64,000 bases of DNA from Diplosphaera chodatii (lineage: Eukaryota; Chlorophyta; Trebouxiophyceae; Prasiolales; Stichococcaceae): contig JAALGY010000039.1 of assembly GCA_032358165.1 (NCBI GenBank), positions 744,001-808,000 of the forward strand, read 5' to 3'. The notes beneath the pieces were generated by a model that was not told where the DNA came from, did not search any database, and worked only from the letters and a program-made list of their open reading frames with translations. Shown piece after piece: positions 10,790 through 23,232 of this stretch. A program made the position numbers and the translations under genes. Positions within the stretch are counted from its first letter, which is position 1, and every line of letters begins with the position of its first letter.

Positions 10790-13044
10790 CTGCGTCAGCT
10801 CACGTGGCCCTATCGCATCAGACGGTACAGCTGCTGGAAGCCTTGGAACTCTGTGCTTTGGTCTTGCTGCCGGGATCGACCTGCATTCTGGACAGCACGT
10901 ATGTAGGTGCAGTTGTCAGACCACGAGCTGTCTCGAGCAGACAACAGTAAGGTGCTTGTATATCTGCATGACTGTGCTGCTGCTACATGGCCTCGCCACT
11001 TCGTCGAGGCTCGTAGCGACAGCATTACAGCATTGCGAAAGGCACTGCCAGATAGCCCACCGCCTTCCGTGGAGATTGGGCCGCGTCAGCGGGGCATGTA
11101 TCTGCGACATCGCCATCGCTTCGAGTGGTGGCCGCCAGAAATTGGACATGCGGAACAAGGGCAGTGCCTCATTGACTGCTGGGCACAGAGGAGTGGGCCC
11201 ACCAGTTGGGTCAGCTGCTTCCAACATCCGCAGACCTCAGGGTTCTGATGCACGCTGCCATGCCTTGCTGTCTGCTGTTGTGGACTTTACACAAGCAAGC
11301 CGGCTTCGTCACTCTGTGGAGGATGTACCTCATCAGTCGTGTCGCACCTCCCATCATCAGCTGCGCCGCCATAATGCACGATGACGTGTAGGCATTGCAT
11401 GCAACAATCACATTGGCACTGGACGACGGAGACACCCAGCCTGCTGCAGCCATGAACCTGCAGCATATGTCAGTGCGTGGGGTGTGTCCTCTATCTCTCG
11501 GCATGCATATGTGCACCAGGGCAAGCACGGCAGCGCAGCGAGCCGTGGGGCGCCCGGCAGCAGTACCAGACAATCCAGGAGCGAGCAGACATGCATGTGA
11601 TGAGGTCGGGGACCGTGACATCTGGAATATGATACTGTACGAGCCCGTGAAATGCTGGAGGCAGCCGTTCAACATGGCCAGCCTTCAACATGCATGGCAG
11701 GCTGATCATGCAGGGTGCATGGCAACAGGTCCTGATCAGGCATAGTGATGCACGAGTTGGTATACTGCACAGTTTTGACTGAGCATTGGTAACATTCGTA
11801 CGCGAGCCGTCGGTAGTGGGTGTCCAGTACATCTTGGGTTGACGGCTAGCTGCAGCAATATTTCTGAATGCACGACAGTACCGCCTTGGCTACCTGCTCC
11901 AAGTGGAGCGTTGCACGACTGTCGTGGCGCACTGATCGGGGCGGCACCTGCGCTGCAGAATGCCGCCCAACGCGCAACACGCCCCGACTACGACCGTGCA
12001 CGATGGATGTTGTCGGCACTCAACGGTTTCTTGTGTCAAATATGGCACACAGCCGTTGAAGCGAGTCATACGCTCTGAAGTAGTCCGGGTGGCAGTTGCC
12101 GTACAAATTAGCTCACCGAAAGTCGTGCGTCACGATCACCATCGGCCATCAACATAAATAAGTTCTCGCGCCACTGTAACGTTCACTTCACCATTTGCAC
12201 AATTGCTCATGAGCCTGCCGGAGGTTCGCTCCGCCTAAGTGGCCCGCTGCACCCGGCGCCTGCCTCGCCGTCCTGAGAACACGAGGTGCGTGACACAATA
12301 CCATCAGCACGCTTGCTCTGTGCGTTGTCTTACCACGCGGCTGGCACTCGGTGCATGATTTGCATGCAACACTGGACCTGTGGCGGTGCGCCCGGATCGT
12401 CCCGCGTCGCGATCCATTGCTGCACCTGTTTCACGTCGCAGACCTGCGTCATGGTCATTCTGACAGCTGCATCGGTGCATGAACACGCTCAATGCTTGCA
12501 AACGGGTGCAATGCTTTCATGCACGCAAACAATGTCCTGTGCAAGATCAAGGACAGCAGCTTCGCCGGCATGGCATGCGTAGTCGATGCGCGAGTTGGTT
12601 GTGGGGTCATGTTCTTGGCTTGTCCAACGCGCCTGTTCTCACGATCGGATTGCCATGCTGGTCGCTTCTCTCCGTGAACGGCTGCAATGACCCTGTAGCA
12701 GGTGTTTCCAGGCCAACGCCGCTGTGTCGCCGACGCTTCGTGGGCAAATCAGGCCTCAGACTGACCGACGCATGTGCAGCACCTCCCGGCATGCATCTGC
12801 GTGCTCGCCACGATCGCGTGCGGCACGCGAGCATCATGCATCATTTCACCATTGAAGATACGATCGCATCCACGCCATTTGCTCATGCGCGATCGCAGAA
12901 AGCGTAGTCGCCGTGGGCCCGAGGTACGATGCACTACGGTCAGTCCGAGGCCGCCGGTGCAGTAGGATTCCAGCCGCCACACCAGTGACTGCGCAGGCTC
13001 GCGATTGAGCATTTAGCATCGTTTGACTTGCCGCTTTGCAGGCC
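10790..13044. other. Stretch without a confident gene
   Basis: This should contain the ferritin 5' exon and promoter (minus strand) and the promoter of the wall glycoprotein (plus strand). Only short unsupported frames are seen. The minus-strand frame starting near 11025 (MLSLRASTKWRGH) resembles an organelle targeting peptide and is the best candidate ferritin start. Confidence 0.35.
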
Positions 13045-16000
13045 ATGGCATCGCGCGGCATGCTTCTTGCTGCGCTGCTCCTGTTGGCAGCACCTGCGCA
13101 GCTTGTGCTGGCCACCACCCACCAGGGACGCGGCTTCAGCGTCGTAGAGACGAAGATCAAGCGATTGGAGGCCAGCAACGTCGATCCCACAGACGTGAGC
13201 ATCAGCGCCGGCGACAGCATCGTCATCACGGGCAGGCAAGTCTGATGGTCATCTCAGCATGCACTGCTCCGTGATTCCCGGCGGACCAAAGGCACTACGT
13301 CACATGTGAAGTAGCTCTGCCTTACAAGCTGCCCTTGCATCCCTGTTCAAACGCTATCAAGTGTGCTTCTTTCTGCCAGTGCACAGCACCACTGACTCGC
13401 CACATCGTATGTGATTGCTGAAGCTGTCCGGATGTGGCTGACGAATGACTGCTGGCGCTGCGCAGGCTGAAGTACTTTGGAGATGATGGCCCAGGCACCG
13501 CACGCACAGTCACCTGCAAGGACCAAGCGGACCCGACCGTGGTCGGCACAGGCACCGTGAGTTGCTTGTCTGAACGCCCTGCGCCCTGCCATCCTCCCTG
13601 CGTGCCATGCAGTGGGTGGTGCAGCTTATGCACCACAGCGCTGAGCAGTTTGACGGCAACTGCGCCTGCCCACCATTTGGGTGCTGCCGAGTGCTCGCAG
13701 CCGCAGCCAACATGCATTGCCTACCCCGCTGTCTGAGCCATCATTGATGGACCAACTCCCCAGGCTGATAATACTACTGCAAAGGCGGGTCTTGAGTTGT
13801 GTTTGATGCAATCTGCAGGCCCTGTTCGAGCGCCTCTTCTCAGTGAACATCTCGAACGTGGTGGCCGGCGACCGCGTCTTCCTGTGCACAGTGCCAGAGG
13901 ACATCACTGGTCGGGTGCGCAGCTTGGAGACACCTTCCCTTTCTTCCTTGCTCCCAGATTGAATGGCGCCTTGCATGCATGTGAGTTATTGTGCCTACAG
14001 CCGATGCTATAATGTCCACCTGCAAAGCTGCTCGAGTGCATGTCGGGAAAAGCAAAGTCAAGTTGCGCTGTTCTGTGCTGATTAAAGCTGATTTTTTGGA
14101 ACGCAGCGGCGCGTGACGGTGTACACCCGTGACAGGAAGCGGCTGGAAGTGTTCGTGGAGCCTGCTGCCGCAACGCCGCCGACGGTCGTGGTAAGCGAGC
14201 AAAACATCCTGCGAAGAGCAGAGCCCCCATTGCCCGTGCTGGCTACTGTTCTCGAGCATGCACTTGTCTAGGTCGCCGCTTCTGGTGTGGATTGATCACT
14301 CACGAACAGAAAGGGCCACTGGCGTGCACTCAGCTTAAAAGCTTCTCTGCTGTTGCCACAGGACTCACCGCCACCCAGCCCGCCCCCCGCCCCGCCCCCG
14401 TCACCACCGCCTGCACCTCCCCCGTCGCCGCCACCAGCGCCGCCCCCATCGCCGCCCCCGGCACCGCCCCCGTCGCCGCCACCAGCGCCGCCCCCATCAC
14501 CGCCACCAGCGCCGCCCCCGTCACCGCCACCAGCGCCACCCCCGTCACCGCCACCAGCACCTCCTCCCAGGTGTGCGTCAGGCCACTGTGCTGGAGTCAC
14601 TGCAGCAGGCTCAGCACGCTCACTGTGCAGCCGCGCTGCACGCATATGCTGTGTGCACCTTCAAAGCCTGGCGTTTCGCTTCACTTGCTTCCTTTGAGAG
14701 AAAAAAAATGATGTTATGCCTAACTGACGGCAGTTTTGTTGCATATTGCAGCCCGCCGCCCAACCCGCCGCCATCACCGCCGCCCAACCCACCGCCATCG
14801 CCGCCGCCCAACCCGCCGCCCTCACCCCCTCCGCAGCCGCCACCCAGGTGCAGCCTGACATCCATCGTACCCCTGGCGGCATTGCAACTGTCTGGACACC
14901 AGAGTGTCTGCCCTGATACATCTGCTGCAGGGGCTTCGTGTGAGGACGAGACATCAGGCAAATGGTACTCCTGTGTCTGCGCAGCCCGCCACCCAGCCCG
15001 CCCCCGGTACCGCCGCCGTCGCCGCCGCCGCCGGTTTACGCCAGCCCTCCCCCCGCCCCCCCGCCCAGCCCGCCCCCTGTGCCGCCGCCGTCCCCGCCGC
15101 CGGCCCCACCGCCGAGGTGCGCCTCGCAGCCTTGCAATGCAACGGTGCATGCCGCACTTCCCTTGTGCCACCATCTGTAACTTTGATAGAACCAGCTGGG
15201 CCACTGCCGGCGCTCCGAGCCTGGGTGTGACTCAGCACTGCTTGCCATGATGCGACTTCACCCGACATTCTGCAGTGTGCAATGCTTCAGCCAGGCCGCT
15301 ACTTGCCAAGGTGCTTGCCAGATACGGTGGAGTGCTGATGGTGTGGTAATTGATGCTCTGCAGCCCGCCGCCTGTGCCCCCGCCGCTGGCACCAACACTG
15401 CCGGCCTGCGATCTGGAGGTGAGGATGGAGCTACTGACCAGCATCCTGTGCTGCTAGACTCAAACCCAGCCACCTACTTGTGCCAGTCCTGATAGAAGCA
15501 GCCGCCACTGACATGATCACTGCCCACGTTTTCCGCTGCTATCCTCAGTGATGACCACATCACTATATGTGTCAGTACATGACCTTTCATCTGCTTGCCG
15601 GCTTCCAATGCAGAGCACCCCGCTCATGTGTGCTGAGCTAGTGATCCCGCCGTTACTGCAGACTGACTGCGGCGTACCTGAGCTAGAATTCGGTAACTTC
15701 GTCGTCGTTCCCGCCACGGGCGACTTTGAGGGCACCGGAGTTGACAACACCTCACCAGTGCGTCTACAACACAGCACTTCCATGCTGCATACTGTGCCAC
15801 ATACAAGGAGCATCTCGTTCGGCCCTCAGCTAGTGCACTGCCAAGCAACCAGGATTTCTTCCGACTTGCGATGTGAACGTGTTGAGCAGTGCAGTGCCAC
15901 GAACAGCAGTAATGTAAATAGCATGGCAGCAGCAGTACCACCGAATTAGACCTCATTGCATCTGGCTTCCATGCACGTTTGCAGGTGCTGACCAACGGAT

Positions 16001-19000
16001 TCGGCCTGCAAGCTGCCCTGATCGGCGGCAGGTTCGACCTCCTGAGCTTCTACATCGCCAACCCCAGCAAGACCGGTGGCCTGACCGTCACCTTGACCCC
16101 ATTGGTGCGCAAAAGAGCATTGTGTTCTTTCCACAGCACGTGAATAATACATGCCGACCCGGGAACAGCACCCAGCACCGATGGCATTTGCTTTTCTAGA
16201 TGATGCTGCATGTGGCATCACCAACCCAAAGACCTGTCGACCAGCGTTCGCCAACCAGTGACGTCTGGATCATATTGCGATGAAGTCCTGTGGCTGCAGT
16301 GCGAGGTGGGCACCACGCTGGTGGTCACGCTGCTGCCTGGCCAGGCACCGACGCTCGTCAGCCCAGGGTACACCGGCTGCACGCGCGTTCGTTTCACGGT
16401 GAGCACCCAGCCCAAAATTTTGGTTTGCTTCAGTTTTCTCAGGATCCAGAATGCATGCTGTCACATTGCACCAGCTACCCGGTGATGAGGGGGTGGCAGA
16501 CCTCGGCTGCCCGCAAGAGCCAGCTTTGCTGGACTGGCACGGCCGTTGGTTTAGGCACTTGAACTGTGGCGTTTTTCACGATGCAGCCGGGAGAGCTGAC
16601 CAAGCGGCGCAAGCTGCTGGCGGTGGCATTCCCGGGGTCCTTCGTCCTGAGCGGCATCATCGTCGTCCCAGCAGTGCCTGACGTGTCGCCGCCGGCTTTC
16701 CCGCCACCCACCCCGCCACCCTCGCCCCCTCTGGAGGAGCCGACGAGGTGCGGCCCGAAGTGCCCAGCGTGACTTGTCTTTGCAAGTAGCGCTGCCCAGC
16801 ACCAGGATGGCGGCAATGGCATGGTTGGATTGTGTCTATGGGATAATCGAGGGCGAGGTGGGTAGGACACTGAAGCCGTGCTGATGCGTCTGCGCAGCTC
16901 TCCCCCAAGCTCGCCACCGAGCCCGCCCCCGGTGCCGCCACCTACGACTGCGGTGCCGACGTACTTCAGCACCCCCCCGGCAACAGCGCCCACCACGACT
17001 GACCTGCCGTCCGCCAACACCCCGCCAGCGGCACCACTCTTCGGTCTGCTGCCCCCGCCTGACGCCGAGGCGACCCCGTCGCCGCCCCTTGAGCCGACCT
17101 CCGGCCCGCTGCCAGATGCCCCGCCCGGCGAGAGCCCCCCAGTGGACACCCCCAGCCCGCCAGTCGACAGCCCGCCGACAGACACCCCGTCCTCGTCTCC
17201 ACCTGGCGACACCCCATCACCGCCCCTTGAGCCCACGTCCGGCCCGCTGCCAGACGCCCCGCCCGGCGAGAGCCCCCCAGTGGACACCCCTAGCCCCCCA
17301 GTCGACAGCCCGCCGACAGACACCCCGTCCTCCTCTCCACCTGGCGACACCCCATCACCGCCCCTTGAGCCCACGTCCGGCCCGCTGCCAGACGCCCCGC
17401 CCGGCGAGAGCCCCCCAGTGGACACCCCTAGCCCCCCAGTCGACAGCCCGCCGACAGACACCCCGTCCTCCTCTCCACCTGGCGACACCCCGTCACCGCC
17501 CCTTGAGCCGACCTCCGGGCCCCTGCCAGACGCCCCACCGGGCGAGAGCCCCCCAGTGGACAGCCCCCCAGTCGACAGCCCGCCAGTGGACAGCCCGCCG
17601 ACAGACACCCCCTCCTCCTCCCCACCTGACGAGGACAGGTGCGATTGGACCGGATTCATCTGCCAAAACCGACTGCTTGGCTTGCCATGGTGTGCACATT
17701 GACGCAGCACTGCAGGCAGCACTGTGGCTGAGTGCCTTCGTGTCCTGCGCAGCCCGCCAGTCCCGCCGACGGACACCCCCTCCTCCGCGCCGCCCGTCGA
17801 CAACGTGTGCCGCACAGAGAACAAGCGGCCCTGCCCCCTGGTGCCGGCGCGCCGCAACTGCGTCTCCACCACCTGCACCAACAAGTGAGTTCACATGGTG
17901 TTGGTCTGCCGCGTCCTCCCTCTGTGTGATGCAGCAATTAGCACCCTGAAGCCATTTGATTATTATTGTAGAAAGCAACAATCAGCAGCGGCCTCATGCA
18001 GCCAGCTGCTTCCATGCACGAGATTGGCCTGCTCCAGGCAGCTGTGGCAGTGGGGTTGGTTGCAGTGCGTCGGGGCTGTGCTTAGGCACTCAGCAGCTGG
18101 TGTCCCTGCCGTGCTGTAGGCTACTAGCAGGCTGAACAGCACCTCAGTGCCTGAGTACAACGGTCTCCTGCCATAACTATTGGCGGCAGTACCTGAGCGA
18201 TATCAAATGCCTATCTGTTGTGCACCTGCTTGCAGCCCGCGCTTGGGACTGGTGACGGTCAGCAACTGCTTCGGCCGCATCGTGGACCTGCTCACCGTGG
18301 AGCACACGAAGAAGAATGGCGCAGTGGTCTGCAACAAGCAGAGGTGAGGAGCCATCCAGCTGCCCCGAGTTGTGGCTGGCCTGCTTTGCTGCTGTGCGGT
18401 AGCTCGGTCATCACGTGTGCACACAAGCGAGAGCCTCCTGCCCTCAAGAAATTGTCAGGTTCGACTACTGGACACCCATTCCTTGCTGAAATGTGCCATT
18501 GACTCTGCATTGTTGGTATTGTGCAGCACTAATGTCGATGAGGGGCGCGTCTTCCAGTTCAAGGCGCTCTGCGGCTCTCGCGTCTCGCTCATCCTGACGG
18601 ACAAAAGGTGCTCAGCAAAACACCTAATGACCACCTGACAAGCACCAGTGCAAGGCGGTGTTCTGCAGCGGCATGTTCCGTGACTGCGGCATGAGATGTT
18701 TTTGAGGTCGCCAGGGTAGACACAGCAGCCAGCCAGCCAGCACGCCAGACGCACATCACAGTGTCTGCTCCTGTTCGTGATCATGTCTCGACACACCACT
18801 AGTGTTGTTTCGACAGACGGCAGATCACCGCGGACCATCGCATGTGATCCGCTGCTGCGCAGGCTCATATCCTACTTCATACACACGTTTGCCTGATGAT
18901 GTTCCTTAAACTGCGCAGGTATTACTCTAACATCAGTGGGGCGCCGACGGACCTGAGCGGCACTACGTGCGCGCCTCGCTTCAGGCCGAGGCAGCTGTGC

Positions 19001-19051
19001 AGCACATGCGGCCCATACACCTTCACCGTCACCTGCCCGTCCTTCTGCTAG
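13045..19051 (+). CDS. Large proline-rich extracellular-matrix glycoprotein (HRGP/pherophorin-like)
   Basis: This is a multi-exon gene of about 17 exons whose phases close; the product is roughly 850-900 residues. The start is an ATG with a strong signal peptide (MASRGMLLAALLLLAAPAQL). Verified exons include 13045-13235, 13466-13556, 13819-13914, 16898-17638 and 18919-19051. Globular Cys-bearing segments alternate with proline blocks: PPPSPPPA repeats near 14363-14571, PPPN/PPPS near 14752-14848, PPPV/PPPS near 14986-15116, a block near 16690-16751, and a 4-copy 138-base repeat inside exon 16898-17638. The C-terminal part (after about 17750) holds many cysteines and ends PSFC. Such SPPP runs are typical of hydroxyproline-rich wall proteins of green algae. 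Intron 1 uses a GC donor (GCAAGT at 13236). The fold of the globular parts is not recognised. Confidence 0.85.
14363..14571 (+). repeat. PPPSPPPA-type coding minisatellite
   Basis: This proline block is built from a 24-base unit encoding PPPSPPPA, repeated about eight times with silent third-base changes (ccg/cca/ccc). It forms one exon of the wall glycoprotein, ending in a splice donor after an AG that completes an Arg or Ser codon. Similar shorter blocks follow in the next two exons, suggesting exon duplication. Confidence 0.8.
17083..17634 (+). repeat. Four tandem 138-bp (46-residue) Pro/Thr/Ser repeats
   Basis: Copies start at 17083, 17221, 17359 and 17497, exactly 138 bases apart. Each encodes a 46-residue unit beginning PPLEPTSGPLPDAPPGE, followed by PPVD and PPTD motifs. 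Copies 2 and 3 look identical or nearly so, and the last copy is altered by a PPVDS triplication. This points to recent unequal crossing-over or gene conversion. The unit is likely to be heavily O-glycosylated. Confidence 0.9.
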
Positions 19052-20458
19052 GCGCCAGGCGGCACAGCTCTGACGAGACGACGCCCGTGCATCAGTGCCA
19101 GAGCGTCTCCACCCCAGCCATGCCCAGCCTGGCTCCAGAGCTTCCCGCAGCACCACATTCGTCATGCCGCAGTCACGCCGGCATCGGTTTCAGCTTTCCG
19201 CAGCAGCACGACTCGTGCTAAGTGTCGCCACGGCGACTTGCAGCGTTGGCAGCAGCCAAGGCTCACCAAGGGCGCTGCCCCTTTCCTGCTTTCTGTGGTT
19301 TCAGTTGTGCGTGCGTGTGTGTCGCCATTAAAGTACAATATTGTTACGTGCGATGGCCCAATGCCGATCAGCATTGCGCCATCGCCGCTGGCAGCTGCTG
19401 CCAGTAGTCAGCATTTCGAGCCAGATCTTCCGGATGCCGCTCGTAGTTTGCAGTCAGCAGACTTGTCACCAACACACTTTGCTGTGAAGGTCTTTTCGGA
19501 CAGAGGTCAAAATTCTTCCTGCATGTATGGTGCCGAGTGTATACTAGGACGTTGACGTTGCTGCCTGATGCCTGCTGATGGGCTGTCATGTGCAACGAGT
19601 AACGAGTGCTGCCCTATGCCACTTTATCATCTCCGGCACCAAACACGCACGCACCTGCACCATGCATGCATGCCCATTGCTTTGTAACCCATTGCTTTGT
19701 ACGAAGCAAGGGCACCAGCTTCACCAGCAGCAGCAGCATCACTTCGGGTGGCGTCCCCTCTCCACCTCATCACCGCACTTGTGCATCAGATATGTATGTA
19801 AAACAGTCTCGGGCATGGTGAAGTTCACCGACAGCATCACAGCGGAGCCAGCATCAAACCAGCATAGGGGTAGTTAAAGAACTACGTTCTTTAACTACCC
19901 CTGACCAGCATCACAAGAACTACGCACGTGCCAGAATCTCTGTCTGGGATCGTTCTCGCCGACTTCGGCGTGCCTGATGTCCTACGCTCTGTCGTATGGT
20001 GCAGTTGAGGTCTGAGTGATCCCTGAATCATTCTCGGGCCCCCATCGATCTGCAGCTGGCCGCACACTCCCTTCAACTACTGGGCCGCAGGACCCCGATC
20101 TGCAGCCAGGTGCAGTTGGACAACAGAGCCCTGCTTACTAAAGGGGCAGGCTATCTGCTGCACTTATTGTGCCTAGGCTGTACCTGCGCAATCAAACTGC
20201 AGGATTGCACCTTTCTAACGGTGCCAGAGTACAGGCATCTTGGGGCATCGATGTAGTCAGCACATGCAGACAAGCGCACTTGCGACGTGTAGAAGCATCC
20301 TATACCATCTGTGAGAGTCCTGTAGCCCACAGAGCTTGCACACACCCTGATAGTGCATCTTTGTCACGGGGTGTCCTTGCTTGTGTATAATACTTCGCTC
20401 CTGTGCTCCGGCAAATGTGCTGAAACCTGATGCTTTGGTCTGATGTTGGGTGCAGAAG
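19052..20458. other. Intergenic region with a perfect hairpin
   Basis: There is no supported gene between the wall glycoprotein stop and the small Cys-rich gene. It contains TGTAA at 19683-19687, a possible polyadenylation signal, and the perfect inverted repeat at 19866-19902 listed separately. Confidence 0.4.
19866..19902. repeat. Perfect 17-bp inverted repeat with 3-nt loop
   Basis: Arms AGGGGTAGTTAAAGAAC (19866-19882) and its exact complement (19886-19902) flank the loop TAC. A perfect palindrome of this length is unlikely by chance. It sits about 0.8 kb past the wall glycoprotein stop, outside any exon. It could be a cruciform or hairpin regulatory element, or the remnant of a small inverted-repeat transposon. 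No target-site duplication was identified. Confidence 0.85.
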
Positions 20459-21379
20459 ATGTACACATCGCACAACCGCCGCACTGCACTGGCAGCAGCA
20501 GCAGCGCGGGTCCTGGTGGCCGCCCATCTGCTTTTGGAGAGTGTCCAGGCGCAGCGGACTGCGCCGCACATTGCCACCCGCCCAGACTCGCTCTCGCTGG
20601 ACAAATGCGACCGTGAGTAGATTCGCTGCAGCGTTGCACTCGAGGCGCCGCAATAGCCAAGGCCAGTGGACCGAACTCCACCTCTGACTGATAATATGGA
20701 AGGCAATGCGCATCAGGTGCAGTTCAACAATGCTGTGCTGTGTTCACCTTAAGACTGTTGTGGGACCTCGTTGCAGTTGGCAATGTTGAGCCGTGCGCTG
20801 ACGGCCAGCCGGGGGTGCGCTGCGCTGGTGACCCGTGTGCAACAGCAATCTGCCGCGGTCATCCCAACGAGAATGTCAGATGCGCATCCTTCGTGTGCCA
20901 GGTGCCTAGCAATCGCGGTGCTGCATTTCACCAATCCTGCACTCTGGCGTGCGATCGCATATCAACGTCTTTCTGGTGTCGAGCAAGACACAATACTAGA
21001 GTGAAAGTTGTTTGCAGAGCTGTTTGCTGTCCCCAACAGGATCACGTACATGTTGCATATTGCAGCTGCCAGCTGCCATGGTGCAGTGACCTCCTGCTAG
21101 CTGTGCGCAGGACGCTGTGACATATCGTGGCCGTTTCATTGGCGGACCTTGCGAGGTGCGCAGCTGAGCATCAGCTGGTGTATGTGATGACCTGCGCCTG
21201 CCCAGCAGGATTTGCCAGATGACAGGAAAGCTTACAGCTCACACGGGCCCAGACTGGCAGCCATGGATCTCCATGCTATGCACTGTATATGGACCGTCAA
21301 CTTTTAGCTCGTGGCTGCGCAGGCTGTGTTCTACGACGCAGACACCTGTGACGTCGTGCACTGTCCACCCGTGAAGTGA
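20459..21379 (+). CDS. Small secreted cysteine-rich protein
   Basis: Exons 20459-20612, 20777-20901, 21111-21155 and 21323-21379 close in phase and give 126 residues. The N-terminus has basic residues followed by an Ala/Leu-rich stretch ending at VQAQ, a plausible cleaved signal peptide. The mature part has regularly spaced cysteines (DPCATAICRG, CASFVCQ, GGPCE, DTCDVVHC), which suggests disulfide-bonded knots. No family is recognised. It lies just downstream of the wall glycoprotein and converges on the PAN-like secreted gene, so an extracellular-matrix role is inferred from context only. Confidence 0.7.
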
Positions 21380-21743
21380 AATGTGCAAGTCTGAAAGTCG
21401 GAGGGGCATTGCATGTCGTCTGCTATACTGAGCAGCTGAGCAGCCAGTTCAAAGTGCTTACCAGTGCTCTACTGCACTTGCATGTTGAAGTGTGACATCC
21501 ATCGAATGGTATAACATCTGTCCGCCGACACGCCAATGTTGGTCTATGCCTCACTCTTGAACTCTCACAGCACAATAATTTGCAGAACTTGCGGTGCTGT
21601 TTGGCGCATCATATATCCGTGCATGTCCATCAACGTAGTGCTTGACGCCACCTATCCGCCTACTGGCTGACCTATCAAGGGCAAAGTTGAGGCGTGTTCA
21701 AAGCTCCCGTTGTTGCCCAGCATCCGCGGTCGAGGCGCAGGCA

Positions 21744-23232
21744 TCAGGGTACATAGGAAGTGACAGCCCCGGCGCCATTGGCACTGGCCGCGCCTTCACC
21801 GGCTGGTACTACTGGCCCGCTCACCGACTTCAGGTAGCACTCGCCATCGTTGGCGGTGGTCCACACTGCTCCGCCGCACTCGGGGGTGCTAATGCAGGCG
21901 TCGCAGCACTCAGCACCGCTGGAAAAGGCCTGCATGTAGCCATGACAGACTGTTCAGCAGGCGTGCATCCAGCAGCTGAGGAGACAACCTGTTGTACCCA
22001 CATCATCAGGCAAGGCTGAGTGTGCTGACTACACACCCACATTATAAGACGGTAAGCAGGCAGCACAGCTGCACATGGCCGGCTTGTCACCCTCTGCACA
22101 TGGAATGCTAACTCCCAGCACATACACTGTTGTACGGTGTGCAAACCGCAAGTGGCCACCATGGTTCCCTCACCCGGATGACACCCGGCGGAACAATGTC
22201 GTTTGACCCTGGTGAAATGTCCATGTCTGGGTACTCCGATGAGCAGACTGCATGCATACACATACTGTTCTCTGAGTGCGTCCTCAGCGTCAGCCACCTA
22301 GGCAAAGTAACCACAAACGCCGCAGGGACTGCATTCCCAGCTCATGGTATCAACGAAACAGAGCAACAATAACATGTAGCATAGGACAATGTGCAGGTTC
22401 GAAGGTGTCAAGCAGTGCTGCTTCTGGCCGCTCAATGGGTAATCAAGTAGAGTGATCGATGAGCCTGCCGAGGCCTGCATTCTTGATATGCTGCCACATA
22501 CATCTCTGTACATCGTACTACGGAGTCAATCTTGGAGGCATGGTCTCACCTGGTTGATCGTTGTTCACCAGCAAGCCGCGGCTGCTGGTTGACAGCAGTA
22601 CTGCACCCGCCTCATCTGCATGGGAAGGACAGTGCTGCGTATGAGCCAAGTATGTGCGCATCAAAATTGAAGCTGTTCCTCCATGTAAGGATGGCATGGC
22701 TCGTGTGGGCGAGCTCAGTACTGTCTGGTACGGTGCAGCTGGTGATCAGCGCTAGCATCCAAGCAATGCACCCAGAGTACAGACACACAGCAGGTTGCAG
22801 TACCAAGTGGTACATGCGTGCATCCATGCATGGCACCTGGAGTGGATGCTGCGAGGTTCTGCACAGTCGACAGCTGGGATCCTTGCCGCGCACTTGCTAC
22901 CATGCCACCTGCAATGCCCAAAGCCGACTGTGATATGATGTTACATCCAAGTTGCATGCCCCCGTGCCTTCAGCATAGTGCAGCGGTTGTTGAGCTGTGC
23001 AAAGTGCAAAGTTTGCAGTCAGGTTTTGCAGTCAGTACCATCGCTCTTTGCTGTGTGATCCATCCAGAAATATATATAGTGCCACAGGCAGACAACTGAT
23101 TTGGTGCATTTCATGCCAAGTTTGCACAGTTAATCGTTGCAGATAGACGACTGTGATGTACGTTTCAACCAACTCACCGGAGAGCATTGCTAGCACAATC
23201 ACAGCTGCGGTGCACACCAGACGTGCCTGCAT
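21744..23232 (-). CDS. Small secreted PAN/apple-like domain protein
   Basis: Exons right to left: 23178-23232, 22174-22247, 21744-21929. Phases close and give 104 residues. Exon 1 encodes a hydrophobic signal peptide (MQARLVCTAAVIVLAML). The rest has the cysteine pattern of a PAN/apple-like fold: CSSEYPDMD, then CCDACISTPECGGAVW and GECYLKS. PAN domains bind proteins or carbohydrates outside the cell. The C-terminus is Gly/Ala-rich. Introns are long relative to the tiny coding sequence (about 930 and 244 bases). Domain assignment rests on motif spacing only. Confidence 0.7.

Noticed and set aside
14363..17634. Regular repeats considered as a CRISPR or satellite array
   Set aside because: They are in-frame coding repeats without spacers, inside a spliced eukaryotic gene.
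16475..17884. 469-residue minus-strand open frame
   Set aside because: It is antisense to the proline-rich exon. A GC-rich repeat with period divisible by 3 keeps several frames open, and the plus strand has splice sites, a signal peptide and closed phases.
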